The translations under genes and the position numbers were made by a program. This document shows, piece by piece, positions 37,874-45,862 of a stretch of DNA of 64,000 nt; positions within the stretch are counted from its first letter, which is position 1, and every line of letters begins with the position of its first letter. The DNA is from Fortiea contorta PCC 7126 (GTDB lineage Bacteria > Cyanobacteriota > Cyanobacteriia > Cyanobacteriales > Nostocaceae), in NCBI RefSeq assembly GCF_000332295.1, contig NZ_KB235930.1:997895-1061894 (forward strand), in the 5' to 3' direction. The notes beneath the pieces were generated by a model that worked only from the letters and a program-made list of their open reading frames with translations, made no database searches and was not told the DNA's origin.

Positions 37874-38068
37874 TCAAATGAACGGTGAAAGTATCTCACA
37901 CTCTATTTTCTACTTTAGTTAGGGGAGTTGCTTTGTAGTAATTCCTCGCTTTGTTTATCAAAGTTTTTGTGTCAAAAGTCATTGGTCAAACAATTTTGGA
38001 TTAATTAGTCAGAAAAATATGCTTGCTCTGTACCATTAAGAAATTATTGGTCAAATGACAAATAATAA

Positions 38069-38593
38069 ATGACTAATAATAAAATTATGAAAAAGATTTT
38101 GCTAAAATTGTTGAGTTTGATTGTGATTTTAATTCTGGCTGGTTTGTGGGTAGTGATTAATCCCAAACCAGCTTTTTCGTTGGCAAATGCGATTAATTAC
38201 AACAATATCAATTTAGAAAATCGTGATTTTTCACACCAAGATTTAACTGGTGCAACTTTTGTGGCGGCGGAAATGCGGAAAGCTAATTTTCATGGCGCAA
38301 ATTTAGTTAACGCTATTCTCACCAAAGGAGTTTTATTAAAAGCCGATTTATCAGATGCAAATCTCACGGATGCTTTGGTTGATCGGGTAACTCTGGATGG
38401 CGCAAATTTAAGAAATGCTATTTTCACGGGCGCAACTTTAACCCGCAGCCGTTTTTATGATGCACAAATCACCGGCGCTGATTTTACAGATGCGTTGATT
38501 GATCGCTATCAAGTGGCGCTAATGTGCGATCGCGCTGATGGTACTAATCCGGTGACGGGGGTTGCAACACGAGAAAGTTTGGGGTGTCATTAG
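38069..38593 (+). CDS. Pentapeptide-repeat protein with N-terminal membrane segment
   Basis: A 174-residue protein. A signal or anchor segment ([20 protein letters not shown]) is followed from about residue 55 by A(D/N)LxX pentapeptide repeats ([31 protein letters not shown], and so on) forming a right-handed quadrilateral helix. The last 25 residues contain two Cys. It is probably lumenal or periplasmic; no catalytic residue is expected. It starts 195 bp after the LCP gene. Confidence 0.85.
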   Translation: MTNNKIMKKILLKLLSLIVILILAGLWVVINPKPAFSLANAINYNNINLENRDFSHQDLTGATFVAAEMRKANFHGANLVNAILTKGVLLKADLSDANLTDALVDRVTLDGANLRNAIFTGATLTRSRFYDAQITGADFTDALIDRYQVALMCDRADGTNPVTGVATRESLGCH

Positions 38594-38704
38594 TTTGGGT
38601 GGGGTAATTTCAGACTTCAGCCTTTAGTTGACTTTTAAACCTTTAAATGTTGATAATTGCTACGGTCTAGCCTCGATTTTTCAGACAGTCGTCGGGTATT
38701 ATTC

Positions 38705-40309
38705 GTGACACAAAAAGACGAAAAATCTTCTCAATCTTTTGCAGGTATTGCTGGCATTGTTGCTATAGCGACATTAATTAGTAAAGTTGTGGGATTGGTG
38801 CGCCAGTTGGCGATCGCTGCAGCTTTTGGTGTGGGTGCGGCGGCGACTGCTTATAGTTATGCTTATGTGATTCCTGGTTTTCTCTTAATATTACTCGGTG
38901 GAGTGAATGGGCCTTTACACAGCGCGGTTGTTAGCGTTTTAGCCAAACGCCGACGAGAAGAAGCGGCGCCTTTGGTAGAAACCGTGACAACGCTGGTGGG
39001 GGGAGTGCTGCTGTTGGTAACAGTTGCTCAGATTTTCTTGGCTGATGAATTGGTTGATGTCGTGGGTTATGGTTTGGATGGAAAAACCAGAGCGATCGCC
39101 ATCCAACAAATCCAGATTATGGCACCGATGGCTCTATTTTCTGGTTTAATTGGCATTGGCTTCGGGACTCTCAATGCAGCGAATCAATATTGGTTACTCT
39201 CCATCAGCCCGCTGTTATCTAGTATTACCGTGATTGTAGGCATTGCTATTATGGCTTTGCAACTAGGTAAAGACATCATCAAGCCCGAATATGCTTTCAT
39301 TGGTGGGATGGTTTTAGCTTGGGGAACCTTGGCGGGGGCGATTCTCCAATGGTTAGTACAGTTAATTGTGCAGTGGCGATTGGGATTGGGCACATTACGC
39401 CTACGGTTTGATTTTCAATCACCGAGTGTCCAAGAAGTGATTAAAGTCATGACGCCGGCGACGATTTCTTCTGGAATGATGCCAATTAATTTTGCCACTG
39501 TTCTTTACTTCGCTAGTCCGATTCCTGGTGCGGCGGCTGGTTTTAACTACGCTAATTTGTTAGTGCAGACTCCTCTGGGTATTATTTCTAATATTATTTT
39601 GCTGCCTTTATTACCAATATTCGCTAGACTTGCACAACCAGAAGACTGGCCTGATTTGAAATTACGCATTCGTCAGGGATTGCTACTGAGTGCTGTTACC
39701 ATGCTTCCTCTGGGAGCGCTGATGGTGGCATTATCTGTACCGATTGTGCAGGTAGTATATGAGCGTGGGGCTTTCAAACAAGATGCGACGCAGTTGGTGT
39801 CATCCCTGCTAATTTGCTACGGTATCGGCATGTTTGTTTATTTGGGGCGTGATGTTTTGGTGCGGGTGTTTTATGCTTTGGGTGATGGACAAACACCTTT
39901 TCGCATCAGCACTTTTAATATTTTTCTCAATGCTGCTCTTGATTGGATTTTGGTTAAACCTTTTGGTGCTCCTGGTTTGGTGTTAGCAACGGTGGGTGTC
40001 AATTGTAGTTCGATGTTGATGCTGTTGTGGTTGCTGGATCGTAAACTTCATGGTTTACCTTGGCGGGAGTGGAGTTTACCGATTATGGGTTTAACTGCGG
40101 GTAGTGTCATAGCTGGGGTGGCTAGCTATGGGACATTGATTGCTTCTCAACAGGTGTTGGGTAAGACGGGTTTATTGATTTTGCTGATTCAGTTATCTGT
40201 TGCTAGTTTGGTGGGAATTGCTGTGTTTGGGGTTTTGGCGGCGTGGATGAAAATACCTGAGGTGAATAGCTTTGTGGTGCGGATGCGCCAGCGGTTTTTG
40301 AAGAGGTAA
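38705..40309 (+). CDS. murJ: Lipid II flippase MurJ
   Basis: A 534-residue polytopic membrane protein of the MOP superfamily, with about 14 hydrophobic segments. Marks of MurJ are SKVVGLVRQLAIAAAFGVG near the N-terminus, SAVVSVLAKRRREEA near 85 and LLPLLPIFARLAQPEDW near 305. It moves lipid II to the periplasmic face for peptidoglycan synthesis. The GTG at 38705 is chosen over a TTG 16 codons upstream, whose extension does not resemble the family. Confidence 0.9.
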   Translation: MTQKDEKSSQSFAGIAGIVAIATLISKVVGLVRQLAIAAAFGVGAAATAYSYAYVIPGFLLILLGGVNGPLHSAVVSVLAKRRREEAAPLVETVTTLVGGVLLLVTVAQIFLADELVDVVGYGLDGKTRAIAIQQIQIMAPMALFSGLIGIGFGTLNAANQYWLLSISPLLSSITVIVGIAIMALQLGKDIIKPEYAFIGGMVLAWGTLAGAILQWLVQLIVQWRLGLGTLRLRFDFQSPSVQEVIKVMTPATISSGMMPINFATVLYFASPIPGAAAGFNYANLLVQTPLGIISNIILLPLLPIFARLAQPEDWPDLKLRIRQGLLLSAVTMLPLGALMVALSVPIVQVVYERGAFKQDATQLVSSLLICYGIGMFVYLGRDVLVRVFYALGDGQTPFRISTFNIFLNAALDWILVKPFGAPGLVLATVGVNCSSMLMLLWLLDRKLHGLPWREWSLPIMGLTAGSVIAGVASYGTLIASQQVLGKTGLLILLIQLSVASLVGIAVFGVLAAWMKIPEVNSFVVRMRQRFLKR

Positions 40310-40365
40310 ACTACCTACACTGACGCTTCGCTTACAGTGCAGGCTTTTAGTAGCTCACCGTTATT

Positions 40366-41388
40366 TCATAGCGAATCTATAAACCGCTGGGCTTTATCAA
40401 TGAGTGGCGGAGATGCGATTTGCTCGCCTAAATTTTTGGCTTTGTTAAAGCACCATAAGGCTAGGCTTTTGCGTTTGGTTGCAGCGTAAAGGCTACCCAT
40501 ATTAATGAGTGTGGAAATTTCTTGGGGGTAGTCACTGAGTTGTTGATAAATCTCCAGTGCTAGTTTATAGGATTTGAGCGCTTGTCGGTTATTCAACAAG
40601 ATGCTGTAGGTAAAGCCGATGTTATTCAAGGTTGTGGCTTCTCCGGAGCGATCGCCTATGGCTCGACGTGTCAACAATACTTGATAATGGAGCAGTAGCG
40701 CTTCTTTGGGTTTTCCTAAATCAGTGTAGACGGAAGCTATATTATTTAGTGTAGTCGCTTCACCAACTAAGTTTTTCACCGCTCTTTGAATTGGCAATGC
40801 TGCTTGCAGAAATTCTAAGGCTTGCTCAAATTCACCCAAGGCGCTGTAAGCATAGCCAATGCCGTTTAACGTTGTCGCTTCACCGGAAAAATCTCCCATG
40901 GCGCGACGCATTGCCAAAATTTGGTGTTGTAGTAACAACGCTCGCTTCGGTTCTCCCAAACTTGTGTAAACTAGTGCCACATCGTTGAGGGTAGAAACTT
41001 CGCCTTGAGTATCTTGCAGTTTTCTGAAGATTTGCAGGGCTTGCTCAAAATATGCCAATGCTACGGAAAACTGTCCTAAACGGCTGTGGGTAGCGCCTAG
41101 GTTGCTGTATGCAGTTGCTTGGGCTTGCGCTTTTCCTAGTTCTTGAGCTACCGCTAAGGCTTGATGAAAACACTCTAATGCTCTTTGCGGTTGGGAGCAA
41201 CTAAGGTGCGCTAGACCAATATCGTTTAAGGTATGACCTTCTCTGGCTCGGTCGGGAATTGCTCTAGCTAACTGTAAATTCTCGCTGGCAAAATTGAGAT
41301 ATTCTTGAAATTTACCCTGTTTATAGTAGCGACTCGCTTCATTTCGACGTTTTTCCCACTCTTTGACTTGATTAGAAGGTTGCGTCAT
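40366..41388 (-). CDS. TPR-repeat protein of LGN/Rap type
   Basis: A 340-residue soluble protein made almost wholly of about seven 40-residue TPR units of the pattern GEATTLNNIGxxYxxLGxxxxAL. The 40-residue spacing is that of LGN/Pins and bacterial kinesin-light-chain-like TPRs. The repeats are very similar to one another (GEATTLN occurs three times), indicating recent internal duplication. It is likely a protein-interaction scaffold; the partner is unknown. It is convergent with murJ. Confidence 0.85.
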   Translation of the reverse strand: MTQPSNQVKEWEKRRNEASRYYKQGKFQEYLNFASENLQLARAIPDRAREGHTLNDIGLAHLSCSQPQRALECFHQALAVAQELGKAQAQATAYSNLGATHSRLGQFSVALAYFEQALQIFRKLQDTQGEVSTLNDVALVYTSLGEPKRALLLQHQILAMRRAMGDFSGEATTLNGIGYAYSALGEFEQALEFLQAALPIQRAVKNLVGEATTLNNIASVYTDLGKPKEALLLHYQVLLTRRAIGDRSGEATTLNNIGFTYSILLNNRQALKSYKLALEIYQQLSDYPQEISTLINMGSLYAATKRKSLALWCFNKAKNLGEQIASPPLIDKAQRFIDSL

Positions 41389-41729
41389 CTCACCTCTGGG
41401 GCACTAAAAATAAATAGGCAGATTTTTCGGGATACCTGTTGACAAGGTTTCCCAAATTTGAGTTAAATATTATTCTCTACCTTTAGATATAAGACGTAAA
41501 TAGGTAAATTGTGGTAATTTTTACACTCGCATAGTGATTAAAAACTTGAGTGGTAGCAGACGGTTAGGGGCTAGGAACTAGGAACTAGAGGCTAGCTGTG
41601 GTGTAGCCTGTGTAATTGGTGATTGCTATAAATTTTTTTAACGCCAAGGTGGGCGGTGAAAAGTTTGACAGCCATGAGGAATTGGTATTAGATAAATCTT
41701 ATTTTAGGGCTGTTTTGGGTAGATTTTGA
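41389..41729. other. Intergenic region with short repeat
   Basis: 340 bp between the TPR gene start and the HEAT gene end. It includes the TPR promoter, a tandem TAGGAACTAGGAAC run near 41570 and one ATTGGTATTAGAT end resembling the 3.7-kb MITE terminus. No gene is supported. Confidence 0.45.
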
Positions 41730-42488
41730 TTAAAACCAGCCTTCTTGCTCTAGAGTTTCTATTAGCTGTAAGCCACGAGGATCGCCCACTCCTAATAGTG
41801 AGGCTTTGGCGTCTTCTCGCACTCCCAAATCTTGGTCTTCGGCGAAAGATTGAATCAGGGCGTCGATGGCTGTGGCGTATACTACATTGGATGGCAGTTC
41901 GCGGCATAGTTGCCCAATTGCCCAAGCGCAGTTACTGCGGACTGCGGCAACAGGATCTTGAACGAGGGCAGCAATTAATGGGGGGATAGCGCCGACTATG
42001 GCTTCGTAATTGACTTCTGCCATCTGCACTAGGGCGCTAGCTGCCCATAACCGGACTGCGGAGATGTCGGTTTTGAGGGCGTCGGCGAGGGGTGAGAGGG
42101 AACGGCGATCGCGGCAGTTTCCTAAAGCCCAAACTACGCCTTTGCGGACATAGCCGTTCCAATCGCGGTGGAGTTGGGTGATTAAGGGTTCTACTGCTTC
42201 AGGGCTGGGGTTACGTCCGATACCATAAGCTGCACTCACCCGCACGAGGGGACAGGTATCTGTTAACAGGCGAATTAAATGGGGTGTGGCGCGTGCATCT
42301 TCAATGTCGCAAAAAGCTCGCGCTGCTAGCATTCGTTGCTGGGCTGCTGAATTTTCCAGCAGGCGTAGCATGACTTCTGGGTCTGGTTTTGCGGCTTCAG
42401 ACTCTGCACTCAGCGGCTCTATTTTATCTAGGGGGCTTTCTAACTCTTCCTCAACATCGAGTAGGCTTAGGTCATATTCGTCATACAT
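41730..42488 (-). CDS. HEAT-repeat protein
   Basis: A 252-residue protein with an acidic N-terminus (DEYDLSLLDVEEELESPLDK) and about five HEAT repeats from residue 45 (VRVSAAYGIGRNPSPEAVEPLI, VRLWAASALVQMAE, VRSNCAWAIGQL). These are of the PBS-lyase HEAT type also found in phycobilin lyases of the CpcE/F and NblB families. No linked phycobilisome gene is nearby, so a scaffold role is as likely as a lyase. GNAT and small-protein genes lie upstream on the same strand. Confidence 0.82.
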   Translation of the reverse strand: MYDEYDLSLLDVEEELESPLDKIEPLSAESEAAKPDPEVMLRLLENSAAQQRMLAARAFCDIEDARATPHLIRLLTDTCPLVRVSAAYGIGRNPSPEAVEPLITQLHRDWNGYVRKGVVWALGNCRDRRSLSPLADALKTDISAVRLWAASALVQMAEVNYEAIVGAIPPLIAALVQDPVAAVRSNCAWAIGQLCRELPSNVVYATAIDALIQSFAEDQDLGVREDAKASLLGVGDPRGLQLIETLEQEGWF

Positions 42489-42545
42489 ATTTTATTTCCA
42501 TCCCGATGAGGGATTAACACATCACCGCTTCGCTAAATTGACAAT

Positions 42546-43034
42546 TCAAAATCCCTTCTGCAGTGATTTTATCATCCACAGGGATTGAGTTTGATAGCCG
42601 AGCTGGTTGTAAAGATTTAATGCAGCTGAGTTGGATGAAAATACTTGTAGGCCGATTTGGCGATCGCCTCTTTGCTGGGCCCAATTTTCTATATGCTGCA
42701 TCAGGGCTGTACCTATTCCCCGGCGTCGATGGCCGCTGGTGACATAAAGCAAAAATATGTGGGCGTGGCGACTTCCTTCTACTTGGTCTATGGCGTTTCC
42801 CACCCAGAGACAAGCGATGGGGAGATGGGGGGCGAGTTCTGCTTCCCCATCTTCTGCTACCCACCACAAGGGGGTGTCTGGGGAAAGGTATTGTTGGACG
42901 GTTTGGGCTAGGTGGGAAAAGTCCTGGTGGGGAAAGTTTTCTTGATAACTTTGCTGCATAAACTTGAGCAACAACGCCCGGTCTGCTGGTGAGCCAAGAC
43001 TGAGACTATACCCTGGTGGTAAGTTGTGCGGCAT
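42546..43034 (-). CDS. GNAT-family N-acetyltransferase
   Basis: A 162-residue acetyltransferase. Motif A (HRRRGIGTALMQHIENWAQQRG, the R-R-x-G-I-G acetyl-CoA loop) is near residue 108 and motif B (QVFSSNSAALNLYNQLGYQ) near residue 137. The substrate is unknown. It lies 57 bp upstream of the HEAT gene; the small membrane protein gene ends 21 bp before its start. All three are on the minus strand. Confidence 0.88.
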   Translation of the reverse strand: MPHNLPPGYSLSLGSPADRALLLKFMQQSYQENFPHQDFSHLAQTVQQYLSPDTPLWWVAEDGEAELAPHLPIACLWVGNAIDQVEGSRHAHIFLLYVTSGHRRRGIGTALMQHIENWAQQRGDRQIGLQVFSSNSAALNLYNQLGYQTQSLWMIKSLQKGF

Positions 43035-43055
43035 TGAGGGTAATGCGTAATTTTC

Positions 43056-43205
43056 CTATGCGCCTTTTTCGATAGTGACATTTTCAATTGGTGCTGGTGC
43101 TGCCATGTCGGCGGGGAGAAAGATGCGGGCGCTGACTGCGACTAGGGCGAAGAGGAAGACGAGGACGACGAGTAGGGGGGCGATGTACTGACGAAATATA
43201 GCCAT
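43056..43205 (-). CDS. Single-span membrane protein, 49 residues
   Basis: An ORF below most length cutoffs. It encodes MAIFRQYIAPLLVVLVFLF, continuing ALVAVSARIFLPADMAAPAP and ending in a short acidic tail. One transmembrane helix with a short positive N-terminus is clear. The composition resembles the tiny subunits or assembly factors of cyanobacterial photosystems, but I do not recognise it as a named Psb or Psa protein. It sits 21 bp upstream of the GNAT gene on the same strand. Confidence 0.65.
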   Translation of the reverse strand: MAIFRQYIAPLLVVLVFLFALVAVSARIFLPADMAAPAPIENVTIEKGA

Positions 43206-43286
43206 ATCTAAGTTTTGGTTGCTAGGAGCTGGGATGAGCGACTAGCTAAAGATTTGTTAAGTTTGCTGGATTTATTTTAGCGGGGA

Positions 43287-43688
43287 TTAACGGCGATCGC
43301 GTTCTAGGTCATCTAGCACTCTTTCACAGTACCAATTTTCTGGCATTCCTGGATAGTTCTGTTTGGCTTGGTCTATTAAGCGTTCGGCGGTGGCGATATC
43401 ACCATCTAATCGGGAAATGAGGGTGTTTTTGAGATAGCTATCGGCACTAAATTCTTCGATGGGGGTGGCGATTCCTCTCTCGAAGGGGCGGGATTGCTCT
43501 CTTCGCAATTGCCAAAATAAAACGTAATAGAGTGTGCCAAAAATTAAAATCAGGCTAAGTGTGCCGAGAAGTGTGAGGAGATTAAAGGTGAGATATCCCA
43601 GAACTAATTGTGAGAGGACGTAGCCGAGTAATAAACCTGTAAGTAAGAGAATAAAGGTGCCGATGAATAAGACTACTTGGTTCCCCAT
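43287..43688 (-). CDS. Two-span membrane protein of unknown function
   Basis: Not recognised. A 133-residue protein with two hydrophobic segments (VVLFIGTFILLLTGLLLGYV and FNLLTLLGTLSLILIFGTLY), then a cytoplasmic tail with DIATAERLIDQAKQNYPGMPENWYCERVLDDLERDRR, which looks like a single helical-repeat hairpin. Its start overlaps the end of the MFS gene by 16 bp, so the two are translationally coupled. It may be a partner of that transporter. Confidence 0.75.
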   Translation of the reverse strand: MGNQVVLFIGTFILLLTGLLLGYVLSQLVLGYLTFNLLTLLGTLSLILIFGTLYYVLFWQLRREQSRPFERGIATPIEEFSADSYLKNTLISRLDGDIATAERLIDQAKQNYPGMPENWYCERVLDDLERDRR

Positions 43689-44962
43689 ACATCCTCTTCT
43701 TCTTCAAGTCCTGGTCTGGGTAGGTCAGCAATTTGAGGATTCCAAGGAGCAAACACTGGTAATAAAAGTAGTCCTGGGATAGCGGCGAGGATGGTGATGA
43801 GGAAGAATAGGGGCCAACCTGTGCTTTGGGCGATCGCACCACCGGGGGCGGCGAGCAGATCGCGGCTGACGGCCATTAAACTGGAGAGCAAAGCATATTG
43901 AGTGGCGGAGAACTTTTGATTACACAAACTCATCAAAAAGGCTACAAATGCTGCTGTCCCTAACCCACCACAGAACTGTTCTATATTGATGGCGATGACC
44001 ATAGCTTGGTAGTTTTTACCTGCATAAGCTAGAAACAAGTAAGCAAAATTACTCACGGCTTGGAGGATGCCAAATAACCAGAGTGAACGATTGATGCCTA
44101 TTTTACTTAAAATTGAACCACCTGCTAAGGCGCCGACAATGGTGGCAATTAACCCCATTCCTACCTGAATTGCGCCAATATCGGTTTTGGTGAATCCGAT
44201 CTGCAGTAAAAATGGTGTGGTCATGTTACTCAATAAGGCATCACCAAGCTTGTAGAGAGTAATAAACACGAGAATTAACAAAGCTGAGATGACTCCACGA
44301 CGCTGGAAGAATTCCCCAAAGGGGAGGATCACGGCGTCGGCTAGGGAGGCGGGGGGGCTAATTCCTGCTGGTTCTGGTGCGAAGAGGGTGGCAAAAATCC
44401 CTAGTAACATTGTGCCTGACATGAGCAAATAAACTGATGACCAAGGCATAATATCGGCCAGTATCAACGCCAAGGCGCCTGCGAATAGGAGGGCGAGGCG
44501 ATAACCCAAGATAAAAACTGCGGCCCCTGCGCCCATTTCTAGTTTGTCTAAGATGTCGGTGCGGTAGGCGTCTACAGCGATATCTTGAGTCGCACTGAAA
44601 AAGGCGATGACGATGGCGTTAATGGCTAGCAGTTGTAGGGCTTGTTTGGGTTGTTGAAAAGCCATGAAGGCGATCGCTACCGTCAAAGCCAATTGCATGA
44701 GGATTAACCAACCCCGTCGCCGTCCTAGAAATGGCAGAGTGAATCTATCGAGGAACGGCGACCAGAGAAACTTCAAGGAGTAGGGTAAACTAGCAAGGCT
44801 GAACCAGCCAATAGCTGCCAAATCTACCTTTTCTAAGGTCATCCAAGCTTTTAATGTATTTCCGATTAATAGCAATGGTAAACCGGATGAAAACCCTAAA
44901 AATAATAAAGCCGCCATTTTGCGGCTACCGAAAACTTGTAACAGCGATCTCACTGGATTCAT
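43673..44962 (-). CDS. AmpG-like MFS transporter
   Basis: A 429-residue membrane protein with about 12 hydrophobic segments. It shows AmpG-family features: FLGFSSGLPLLLIGNTLKAWM at the N-terminus, IGWFSLASLPYSLKFLWSPFLDRF near residue 55 and QDIAVDAYRTDIL near 125. AmpG relatives import anhydro-muropeptides for cell-wall recycling. In cyanobacteria the family is broad, so the substrate is unconfirmed. A coupled two-span membrane protein gene overlaps its 3' end. Confidence 0.88.
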   Translation of the reverse strand: MNPVRSLLQVFGSRKMAALLFLGFSSGLPLLLIGNTLKAWMTLEKVDLAAIGWFSLASLPYSLKFLWSPFLDRFTLPFLGRRRGWLILMQLALTVAIAFMAFQQPKQALQLLAINAIVIAFFSATQDIAVDAYRTDILDKLEMGAGAAVFILGYRLALLFAGALALILADIMPWSSVYLLMSGTMLLGIFATLFAPEPAGISPPASLADAVILPFGEFFQRRGVISALLILVFITLYKLGDALLSNMTTPFLLQIGFTKTDIGAIQVGMGLIATIVGALAGGSILSKIGINRSLWLFGILQAVSNFAYLFLAYAGKNYQAMVIAINIEQFCGGLGTAAFVAFLMSLCNQKFSATQYALLSSLMAVSRDLLAAPGGAIAQSTGWPLFFLITILAAIPGLLLLPVFAPWNPQIADLPRPGLEEEEDVWGTK

Positions 44963-45438
44963 GTTTTCAACTTTCTCGCTTTTGATGAATTGCAGTTATC
45001 TTGCCATAGTTGGCAAATTACCGAAATAATTTTTGGCTAGTGCTAAGAAGCTAAAAAGGAAAATTATCGGTAATTTTAGACAGGTAAGGTACTAAATTGT
45101 TTTCTTTTGGCTCACAGTTTTAATTGGGTGATGCTAGAAACAAAAATATCTCTTGGTTGATGGTTTATTGGCAAGTTACTATTATCTATGCAGCGAATAA
45201 GAACATTGCATAACTGTTTATCTTTAATTTTTCCTAACTTGAGAGATTGTGTGACCTCTGATTTCTACTTTATTTGCTGCTAGGCATTTTTCCCAACCTT
45301 CACGAGTGCTAACTTGTTTTTATGTGCGAGCAGTCGTAGTTGCTGTTCCTGTTGGGTGAGTTTAGCAAATTCTTCGTAGAGCGGATGGAGCAATTTTTCA
45401 AGAGAAGAGTTAACAGTTAACGGTTAACTCATATGCTT
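44963..45438. other. Intergenic region at the left edge of the Dnd island
   Basis: Holds the AmpG promoter, a near-perfect inverted repeat (AAATTACCGAAATAATTTT about 45015 against its reverse complement about 45060) and degenerate coding-like sequence near 45224-45420. It closes with three GTTAAC words (45410-45430) just after dndE. Confidence 0.45.
45224..45420 (-). pseudogene. Possible decayed ORF downstream of dndE
   Basis: Two overlapping minus-strand frames read like one protein broken by a frameshift: HPLYEEFAKLTQQEQQLRLL, then REGWEKCLAANKVEIRGHTI to a TAA at 45224. There is no start and only about 65 codons remain. The REGWE word recalls the tail of MazE/AbrB-type antitoxins, but this is weak. 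It could equally be chance in a gap. Confidence 0.25.
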
Positions 45439-45825
45439 TCAATCTTTCACTGTTAGTGCAATTAAATCTTCAATTTTCTTGATATTTGGATCGCCTGCTA
45501 AGTAACCGATACCGCGATGCAAATGCAGACGAAATTGAGTTACAAGAGTTTCTTTGTCAAGAGGATATCCATCATTGTGACAGCGTTGTTTGAGGGCGAG
45601 AATGAGTATATCAGATATTTCACCACTAAAGACATGCCATGTCATTTCTACATTGCTATCTTGGGGTATTGGTACGGGCGAGGGTGGAGTTGGTTCGGCG
45701 AGGGAACGACAAAACGCCCAGCGACAGAGGATGTTCCATTGGTCGATTTTGGTGGTGCGCCTGAGTTTGAGTAGTTGGTCTTTGGCTGTTTGGGAAAGGC
45801 GAATACGTTCTATTGGTGATTCCAT
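45439..45825 (-). CDS. dndE: DNA sulfur modification protein DndE
   Basis: A 128-residue DndE, the small partner of the phosphorothioation complex, thought to bind nicked or modified DNA and help DndC/D place sulfur. Typical marks are IERIRLSQTAKDQLLKLRRTTKIDQWNILCRWAFCRSL at the N-terminus and HLHRGIGYLAG near residue 105. It is the last gene of the dndC-dndD-dndE run, 37 bp after dndD. Length is normal. Confidence 0.92.
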   Translation of the reverse strand: MESPIERIRLSQTAKDQLLKLRRTTKIDQWNILCRWAFCRSLAEPTPPSPVPIPQDSNVEMTWHVFSGEISDILILALKQRCHNDGYPLDKETLVTQFRLHLHRGIGYLAGDPNIKKIEDLIALTVKD

Positions 45826-45862
45826 AATCTTGAGAATTGGAGCACAAATAACAAATCACAAA

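Noticed and set aside
41730-42488. Phycobilin lyase call for the HEAT-repeat protein
   Set aside because: Repeats are of the right type, but there is no linked phycobiliprotein gene or lyase-specific motif that I can identify.
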